Positions 15,115 to 20,522 of a DNA stretch of 20,522 bases are shown here, piece after piece. Both the position numbers and the translations under genes were made by a program. Location: NCBI GenBank assembly GCA_964636685.1, contig CAZWUK010000041.1, forward strand, positions 1 through 20,522. Reading direction: 5' to 3'. The first letter of the stretch is position 1; every line of letters starts with the position of its first letter. The stretch is from CAZWUK01 sp964636685 (GTDB taxonomy: Bacteria > Bacillota > Clostridia > Christensenellales > CAG-138). The notes under the pieces were generated by a model that was not told the DNA's origin, searched no databases, and saw nothing but the letters and a program-made list of their open reading frames with translations.

Positions 15115-18100
15115 TTACGATGTCTTTGTATATTTTGCAACCCAGGTATCGATATCCGTCTGCGTCACATCAAAAAACCTTTTGACCTGCTCCAGCGAGT
15201 TTTCCGGACGTCTTCGGATCACTTCCCGCATAAACTCGATCTCCGACTCCCATTTTGCAACCGAATCCGGCGTGTTCCATCGCGCAATCTGCCGTGGTAT
15301 TTCGTCTGCAATCTCCGCCTGCATCGCATCCAGAATGCCGATCAGCCGATCCGGCGCAAACTGCGTACAAATCAGCTCCACATATCGCTCCGCCGCCATT
15401 TTGCGCCACCCGGCATTTTTTCGCAAGCCGATGTAGATATCCATGTAGGTCAGCGACCCGTCTGCCGACGGAACGCCGTTGACATTGAAATATTGCGCGA
15501 TCATATCCCTTTTGGAGCTGGTTAAGCCAAAGTCCAAATCGTAATAGATTGGACGCCATTTCACCTTGTTGTCGTTGGTATGCCAATACTTTTGGTTGAA
15601 CATATCCGAATTGACAAAATAGGTCTGTGTAATCATGTAATCCGTAAAGTAGGCGACGTCCACCCACTGTGAAAACTCTTGAAACACACTGTCGTCGGAT
15701 AGATCGCGGTTAAGCGCATAATCGCGCACACGCAAAAAGTCGCGGTTGGATCCGTCCAGTGCAAAGGAGTTTCTTCGTATGGTTTCGACCGTGTCCTCGG
15801 CTACCTGATAATGGTTCACCAGATAATCCTTGTTGAGATCTTCATTGAAATCATACAGTCCGTAATATTCACCGTTGACATAGACGGCGACAGGCTGTGT
15901 TGCGGCATAGTCCAAATTGCTCCCAATGGCTGCGCGCGAAAAAAACGAATCGCGGATGCGCGCATTGCTCCGGTCCTGTCCGCCATTTCGCAGAACCAGC
16001 GACGAGAATGTCTTTGCCGTACAGTTCTCAAAAAACGGATAGGATACGCTGGACTGCCCGTATGCCGCGCGCAAATGAATCCCCAGCGACTTTTGGCGGT
16101 AGACGAGCGTTCCGGCGCCCTTCGGCTTAATGCCGGCAGGGAACGTCACCCCCAGCGAGCCGTCTGTCTCATAGTAGCTCAATACCCCCGAATATTCGAT
16201 CTTGTCGGCAAAGGAATCCGCCGAATAGATTTTCTTGATCTTCTCCGGCTCCGTCGCAATACACACCACGGGGATCTTGTGCGGTTGCTCGAAAATATAA
16301 GTTGCAGTGGTAATCTCGCTTTCCAGCAGACCGTCCCGATACGCTACCGCGCGCAGTACGGTATTTTTATCGATTGTCAGCGGCGCCGTGTAGCGCTGGG
16401 AGCCGCTGCCGGGTACGCTGCCGTCCAGCGTGTAATAGATCGCGGCGTCCTCTCCGGCGGCGCACCGCATGCTCAATTGAAACGGTGCGGTGTGATAAAG
16501 CTCGGCTTCTGAAAAGATCGGCTGCGAGGCATAGCCCGCCAGACTGCTCTCTGAATTTGCTTCGCCCATCGTGGGCGTGGTAAAAAACACACGCGCAACG
16601 GTTGCGTCGTCTATCAAGCGGCCGGCGGTACGCTCCGGCGTCAGCGTCCCCGTGGAGAAACGGTCCACAACGTTCCCTTCCGGATCAGAAAGCAACAGCG
16701 TTTCGCCCGACGGCGATATTCCGAAGGCGGCCGTCTGCCCGTTTTGTTCCGAAGCGCGCGACGACGCCTCAATCACCGCATATTGCTTCGCTCCGATCGT
16801 CATGGCGGGAATTTGCCATAGCGTCGGATTGCTTTCGTCATCCGAAAGATACCAGCCGGAGAGATCCATCTCGGCGTCGCTGCCGTTATACAATTCAATC
16901 CAGTCGCGCTTCCCGCTTTTTGCCGCCGCAACGGCGGACACCTCGCTGATGAAAACGCTCCGCTTATTGAAAAAGCCGATGGAATCGGCTGTTTCAAATC
17001 CGTATGCGTTTTTGCTTCCCGGCGTCGGCTGTGCGTAATATCGAAGATTCCCATCACCGTCACGACCAACCGAAACATTGCTCCCGATCACGCCGGACAG
17101 TGGCATGTTGTCCACCCGCATCCCATTTGCATTCATCAGATACAACGTATTTTCGTCGTCCGCAAGACCGAAGGAGGCATGCAGCTCTCCCTCTGTTCGA
17201 TCCTTGCCGGACAGGAACACAAGCTGATAACCACCCGCCGGGATCACGATATCCGGCAACGCCCATTTGAACAGATTGTCCGGATTGTCCGAAAGAAAGT
17301 AACCTTGCAGCGAAACGGCGCTTGCGGAGGAATTGTATAGCTCCACCCATTCTTCGCGGTCGCCGTCGGTGTCAATGACGCTGTACTGATTGCTGCGCAG
17401 CACCTCGTTGATACGCACGGGGTCGCTCGCATCCATATCGCTCATCATCAGCGACTGGAACACGTTTGTTGCGTTGGCAGCTCCCGGCGTTGGAAAAGCG
17501 CAGTAGGTCGCCGTATCGTCTTTGCCGGCAACAACGCTGATCCCGCCGGGAATTCCAAGCTCCCACTGAAGCTTTGTACGCACCGTACCGGTGATGTCGG
17601 TCAAAATAAGGCAGCTGTCTTCTGATCCCAGTTTAAACGGCGCGTGGATGCCGTTCTCATTTTTCTCATCGCCGGAAAGATAGATCAGCGTATAAGCGCC
17701 CGCTTCCAGCGTTGCCGCCGGTAGCTGCCAGCGCATTAAGTTCGACTCTGTATCGGAAAGATAGTAGTTTTCCAGCCGAATGGCCTGCGTCCCGGTGTTA
17801 TAAAGCTCCGCCCAACCCGCGCCGTCCGGATTGACAGGCATCACCTCCGTGATTGCAAGCGCGGTAAGATCCTGACTGTTGAACATTCCGCTCAACGTAT
17901 CCAGTATATCCGTCGTATTCTGACTGCCGGGCGTTGTAGAAGCGCAGTAGCCATAGGTCGCGTCGGCTTTTCTTGCGTAAGAAACATCCGTAATCAGATA
18001 GGGAATCTCCATCTGCTGGATCAGATTATAGTACTTATCGGTCAAAAACAGGTAATCTCCGCTTTTCGAAAGTCCGAAACCGGCGCAAAAGCGCCCTTCG

Positions 18101-18447
18101 GCAACCTCGCCGGGATCATCTGCGGCATACACCATAATATAGGCGCCTGGCGCAATGACAGTGCCCTCCGGAAAAACAAATTTATGGAAATTCTTCATGT
18201 TATCCGACAATCCCCAGCCAGATAGATCGATTTCCTGATCGGAGCTGTTGAACAATTCGATCCAATCGGGCGTCCCGATCACTTCATCGACAAAGGATTG
18301 TTTATTACTGGAGACAACTTCATTGATATACACCGTCTCTTTCCCGGTCTGCTGAAATGTCAGCATGGAGCACGCTGAAAAAAGCGACGCCATAAAAACG
18401 GCACAGCTAACACAAAGTATTCGCTTCCAGTCGAACAAATGTTTCAT
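15115..18447 (-). CDS. CotH kinase-family lipoprotein with four lamin-tail domains and a chitobiase-like domain
   Basis: This 1110-residue protein starts with a basic n-region and hydrophobic stretch ending in LFSAC, a lipobox-like site with Cys26, so it is probably anchored outside the cell membrane. Four lamin-tail domain units follow (about 38-176, 196-327, 344-480, 498-632). They share W(I/V/A)EL(F/Y)N, an LSD motif, a (W/F)xxP segment and, in the first three, an end of TPGxxN. A chitobiase/hexosaminidase C-terminal-like domain (about 652-718, YYTLDGSVPGSG) precedes a CotH kinase domain (about 724-1060) with VNGEYYGLYDFNED and KWRPIYYDLDFGL, the likely nucleotide and metal sites. CotH in Bacillus phosphorylates spore-coat proteins; the target here is unknown. 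The ATG follows AAGGGA, and a TATACT box lies upstream. It is flanked by terminators on both sides, so it is probably transcribed alone. Confidence 0.9.
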   Translation of the reverse strand: MKHLFDWKRILCVSCAVFMASLFSACSMLTFQQTGKETVYINEVVSSNKQSFVDEVIGTPDWIELFNSSDQEIDLSGWGLSDNMKNFHKFVFPEGTVIAPGAYIMVYAADDPGEVAEGRFCAGFGLSKSGDYLFLTDKYYNLIQQMEIPYLITDVSYARKADATYGYCASTTPGSQNTTDILDTLSGMFNSQDLTALAITEVMPVNPDGAGWAELYNTGTQAIRLENYYLSDTESNLMRWQLPAATLEAGAYTLIYLSGDEKNENGIHAPFKLGSEDSCLILTDITGTVRTKLQWELGIPGGISVVAGKDDTATYCAFPTPGAANATNVFQSLMMSDMDASDPVRINEVLRSNQYSVIDTDGDREEWVELYNSSASAVSLQGYFLSDNPDNLFKWALPDIVIPAGGYQLVFLSGKDRTEGELHASFGLADDENTLYLMNANGMRVDNMPLSGVIGSNVSVGRDGDGNLRYYAQPTPGSKNAYGFETADSIGFFNKRSVFISEVSAVAAAKSGKRDWIELYNGSDAEMDLSGWYLSDDESNPTLWQIPAMTIGAKQYAVIEASSRASEQNGQTAAFGISPSGETLLLSDPEGNVVDRFSTGTLTPERTAGRLIDDATVARVFFTTPTMGEANSESSLAGYASQPIFSEAELYHTAPFQLSMRCAAGEDAAIYYTLDGSVPGSGSQRYTAPLTIDKNTVLRAVAYRDGLLESEITTATYIFEQPHKIPVVCIATEPEKIKKIYSADSFADKIEYSGVLSYYETDGSLGVTFPAGIKPKGAGTLVYRQKSLGIHLRAAYGQSSVSYPFFENCTAKTFSSLVLRNGGQDRSNARIRDSFFSRAAIGSNLDYAATQPVAVYVNGEYYGLYDFNEDLNKDYLVNHYQVAEDTVETIRRNSFALDGSNRDFLRVRDYALNRDLSDDSVFQEFSQWVDVAYFTDYMITQTYFVNSDMFNQKYWHTNDNKVKWRPIYYDLDFGLTSSKRDMIAQYFNVNGVPSADGSLTYMDIYIGLRKNAGWRKMAAERYVELICTQFAPDRLIGILDAMQAEIADEIPRQIARWNTPDSVAKWESEIEFMREVIRRRPENSLEQVKRFFDVTQTDIDTWVAKYTKTS

Positions 18448-18471
18448 GTTTGTATTTCCCTTTCGATTTCG

Positions 18472-18477
18472 AGTATA
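18472..18477 (-). promoter_or_regulatory. Probable -10 box of the CotH-family gene
   Basis: TATACT on the minus strand lies 24 bases before the ATG, between the rplQ terminator and the gene. The best -35 at 17 bases is TTTCAT, a weak match, so the promoter may need an activator or another sigma factor. Confidence 0.45.
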
Positions 18478-18531
18478 TCACAAGAACCGATCGAATGAAA
18501 GAAAACACTCTGTGAAATAGCGGCGCCACGT

Positions 18532-18561
18532 AAAAAGAAGAGAGCCGAAGCCCTCTTCTTT
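18532..18561 (-). terminator. Terminator of the rpsD-rpoA-rplQ operon
   Basis: On the minus strand AAGAAGAG pairs with CTCTTCTT and GC with GC, closed by a UUCG tetraloop and followed by a run of five Ts. It lies 12 bases after the rplQ stop codon. Confidence 0.9.
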
Positions 18562-18573
18562 ATCGAATTTCGT

Positions 18574-19080
18574 TTAGACCAGTTCAAGAACGGCCATTTC
18601 AGCCGCATCGCCGCGACGTGCGCCAAGCTTATACATGCGCGTGTATCCACCCTTGCCGGTTTCTTCGTTGCGCTTGTCATACTTCGGAGCCAGATCGCGG
18701 AAAAGCTTCTCCACGACGGGATACGCCTTGTCCTTCGTGCGCTCGGTGTACTCGGATTTGGACTCCTTCTTGGATTTCGTTTCCGGTACGTCATACAGAT
18801 ACGCCAGAAGCTGGCGACGTGCATGAAGCTTTGAAGGGCGATCGACGGTCTTCTCGACCTTGACGATCTGCTGCTTCTCGTTGCGGGTTTCCTTTTCAAC
18901 GGTATCGCTGTTCTTATATTCGCTGACGGCGAGCGTAATCAGCTTTTCCGCAATGGAGCGCACTTCCTTGGCGCGCGCTTCGGTGGTAATGATCTTACCG
19001 TTCCAAATGAGCGCGGTCGTGAGGTTGCGCAGCATTGCAACACGCTGGTCAGAGGGCTTGCCAAGTTTCCGGTTTGCCAT
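18574..19080 (-). CDS. rplQ: 50S ribosomal protein L17, with long insertions
   Basis: L17 is a large-subunit protein near the peptide exit tunnel. Core signatures are RKLGKPSDQRVAMLRNL, ITTEARAKEVRSIAEKLITLA, KLHARRQLLAYLYD, GGYTRMYKLGARRGDAA and MAVLELV. At 168 residues it is about 50 longer than the common 112-130. Two lysine/glutamate-rich insertions explain this: about residues 54-83 (after LAVSEYKN) and 98-121 (after AYLYDV). A GGAGG site lies before the ATG, just after the rpoA stop 14 bases upstream. The rpsD-rpoA-rplQ order is the usual end of the alpha operon. Confidence 0.96.
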   Translation of the reverse strand: MANRKLGKPSDQRVAMLRNLTTALIWNGKIITTEARAKEVRSIAEKLITLAVSEYKNSDTVEKETRNEKQQIVKVEKTVDRPSKLHARRQLLAYLYDVPETKSKKESKSEYTERTKDKAYPVVEKLFRDLAPKYDKRNEETGKGGYTRMYKLGARRGDAAEMAVLELV

Positions 19081-19094
19081 TGTGCTTCCTCCCT

Positions 19095-20036
19095 TTATTC
19101 TTCGCTCGTGCGAAGGGACAGTCCCAACGCACTCAATTTTTGCTGCACTTCCTCCAGGGACTTTCGTCCGAGGTTGCGCACCTTCATCATTTCCTCTTCA
19201 TCACGCTGCACCAGCTCCTCTACGGTGTTGATGCCGGCGCGCTTGAGGCAGTTGTAGGAACGCACGGAAAGGTCCAGATCTTCGATGTTCATTTCGAGAA
19301 TCTTCTCCTTCTTGCTCTCCTCCTTCTCCACAAGGATCTCAACGCCATGCACATGATCTGTCAGATTGATGAACAGCATCAGATGCTCGGTGAGTATCTT
19401 TGCCGCGAGACTTGCCGCCTCGTCCGGCTTAATGCTGCCATCTGTCCAGATCTCCAGCGTGAGCTTGTCGAAGTCGGTGATCTGCCCAACACGCGTGTTT
19501 TCCACGGTGAAGTTCACTTTCGTAATCGGCGTATAGATGGAATCCAGCGCGATCTCACCGATCGGCATGTCAGAGCGCTTGTTGCGTTCCGATGGGACAT
19601 ATCCTCTGCCGTGCTCCATCATGATTTCCATATGGAGCTTGCCGCCCTTGTCTACCGTTGCAATGTGCAGCTCAGGGTTGATAATCTCCACGTCCGCATC
19701 CGGAAGGATGTCGCCCGCGGTTACTTCGCATTCCCCGACCGCATCGATGATTACCTTTTTCGGTTCATCGCAATGCAGCTTGCAGCAGATCTCCTTCAGG
19801 TTCAGCACGATCTCGGTTACGTCTTCCTTGACGCCCTCGATCGTCGAAAACTCATGCAGGACGCCATCGATCTTCACCGACGTTGCCGCAACACCCGGCA
19901 GGCTGGACAAGAGAACCCGGCGCATGGAGTTGCCAAGCGTCGTACCGAATCCACGCTCAAGCGGCTCCACAACGAACTTGCCGTAGCTTTCCGTCATTTC
20001 GACGCCTTCGAGTTTGGGCTTTTCGATCTCTATCAT
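19095..20036 (-). CDS. rpoA: RNA polymerase alpha subunit
   Basis: The alpha subunit dimerises to start polymerase assembly, and its C-terminal domain contacts UP elements and regulators. At 313 residues it has the normal size. The N-terminal domain (to about 230) includes FVVEPLERGFGTTLGNSMRR and LLSSLPGVA, the classic assembly region. A charged linker (EKEESKKEKILEM) leads to the C-terminal domain with LDLSVRSYNCLKRAGINTV and VRNLGRKSLEEV, the helix-hairpin-helix-like DNA contact surface. GGAGG lies seven bases before the ATG. The stop is 14 bases before rplQ. Confidence 0.98.
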   Translation of the reverse strand: MIEIEKPKLEGVEMTESYGKFVVEPLERGFGTTLGNSMRRVLLSSLPGVAATSVKIDGVLHEFSTIEGVKEDVTEIVLNLKEICCKLHCDEPKKVIIDAVGECEVTAGDILPDADVEIINPELHIATVDKGGKLHMEIMMEHGRGYVPSERNKRSDMPIGEIALDSIYTPITKVNFTVENTRVGQITDFDKLTLEIWTDGSIKPDEAASLAAKILTEHLMLFINLTDHVHGVEILVEKEESKKEKILEMNIEDLDLSVRSYNCLKRAGINTVEELVQRDEEEMMKVRNLGRKSLEEVQQKLSALGLSLRTSEE

Positions 20037-20082
20037 GTCATACCCTCCTTCGGTTATTGTTGGTTTTACTAAGCTTTACAGC

Positions 20083-20522
20083 TTACCTGGAGTAGTACTC
20101 AACGATGAGATGCTCTTCAATCGTCAAGTCGATATCCTCACGCTCCGGAAGCGCAACGACCTTACCGGTCAGCTTCTCTGCGTCCAGCTCCAGCCACCGC
20201 GGAATCGTGCGCGCAGCGCCCTGTTCCTTCAGCGTCTTGAAGTACTCGTTCTCGCCGGTCTTCTCCTTGATGGTGATCACGTCGCCAACCTTTACCTGGT
20301 AGGAGCAGATATCCACCTTCTTGCCGTTGACACGCACGTGGCCATGGGTCACGATCTGGCGCGCCATCGGGCGGGAATCGCCAAAGCACAGGCGGTAGCA
20401 AACGTTGTCGAGGCGCTTCTCCAGCAATGCCAGCATGTTGTCGCCGGTTACGCCGCGCATGTTCGAGGCCGTTTCATAGTATTTCCTGAATTGGGATTCC
20501 AATACACCGTATGCACGGCGAA
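20083..20522 (-). CDS. rpsD: 30S ribosomal protein S4 (5' end cut by window edge)
   Basis: S4 is a primary 16S rRNA-binding protein of the small subunit. The visible 145 residues begin mid-protein with RRAYGVLESQFRKYYE and contain the S4 RNA-binding domain (LLEKRLDNVCYRL, ARQIVTHGHVRVNGKKVDI, VGDVITIKEK) and the usual C-terminus, DLTIEEHLIVEYYSR. The reading frame runs unbroken to the window end; about 55-60 N-terminal residues are missing compared with the usual 200. A TTG at 20502 is internal, not the start. rpoA follows after 46 bases. Confidence 0.97.
   Translation of the reverse strand, partial: RRAYGVLESQFRKYYETASNMRGVTGDNMLALLEKRLDNVCYRLCFGDSRPMARQIVTHGHVRVNGKKVDICSYQVKVGDVITIKEKTGENEYFKTLKEQGAARTIPRWLELDAEKLTGKVVALPEREDIDLTIEEHLIVEYYSR

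Noticed and set aside
20083..20502. S4 starting at the TTG at 20502
   Set aside because: The frame continues upstream with conserved S4 residues (RRAYGVLE) to the window edge, so the TTG is internal.

Overview
The window reads as a chromosomal core region of a Firmicute, most likely class Clostridia (my inference). The signs are the end of the alpha operon (rpsD-rpoA-rplQ), a ruvC-ruvA-ruvB run, a pgk-tpiA-gpmI block, the secG-rnr-smpB-ssrA neighbourhood, purine-rich Shine-Dalgarno sites, Gram-positive style -35/-10 promoters, an archaeal-type ProRS, and a CotH lipoprotein with lamin-tail domains. I cannot name genus or species. Sixteen protein genes and part of one RNA gene are supported. 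All but one lie on the minus strand, so transcription runs from high to low coordinates. There is no gene-free stretch above 300 bases, and I see no insertion sequence, prophage, CRISPR array or tRNA gene.

Layout in the direction of transcription. (1) 20522-18532: rpsD (5' end cut by the window edge), rpoA and an unusually long rplQ, closed by a UUCG-loop terminator. (2) 18477-15115: one large lipoprotein gene carrying four lamin-tail domains, a chitobiase-like domain and a CotH kinase domain, with its own likely promoter. (3) 15111-13964: the only plus-strand gene, a double OB-fold SSB-like protein ending in a 12-bp stem hairpin, divergent from a small PF06541-like membrane protein. (4) 13986-9436: ruvC-ruvA-ruvB, a coiled-coil/disordered protein of unknown function, and proS, apparently one operon from a promoter inside the end of the membrane-protein gene. 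(5) 9404-4478: an ECF-type S component, an MBL-fold hydrolase, pgk, tpiA and gpmI, tightly packed with two start/stop overlaps. (6) 4450-1: secG, rnr, smpB, lysA and the 5' end of ssrA (tmRNA).

The last block links protein export with trans-translation ribosome rescue: RNase R, SmpB and tmRNA are all present, with lysA inserted between smpB and ssrA. The secG promoter is embedded in a perfect 15-bp inverted repeat, a terminator separates secG from rnr, and the rnr tail overlaps the smpB start by 56 bases. The glycolytic block covers three steps of lower glycolysis but lacks gap and eno. A 10-N assembly gap near the lysA end makes a naive translation run out of frame; the true C-terminus is readable beyond it.

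I found no wholly new multi-gene system. The least explained items are the CotH/lamin-tail lipoprotein, the coiled-coil protein in the ruv-proS operon, the double OB-fold protein, and the inverted repeat around the secG promoter.
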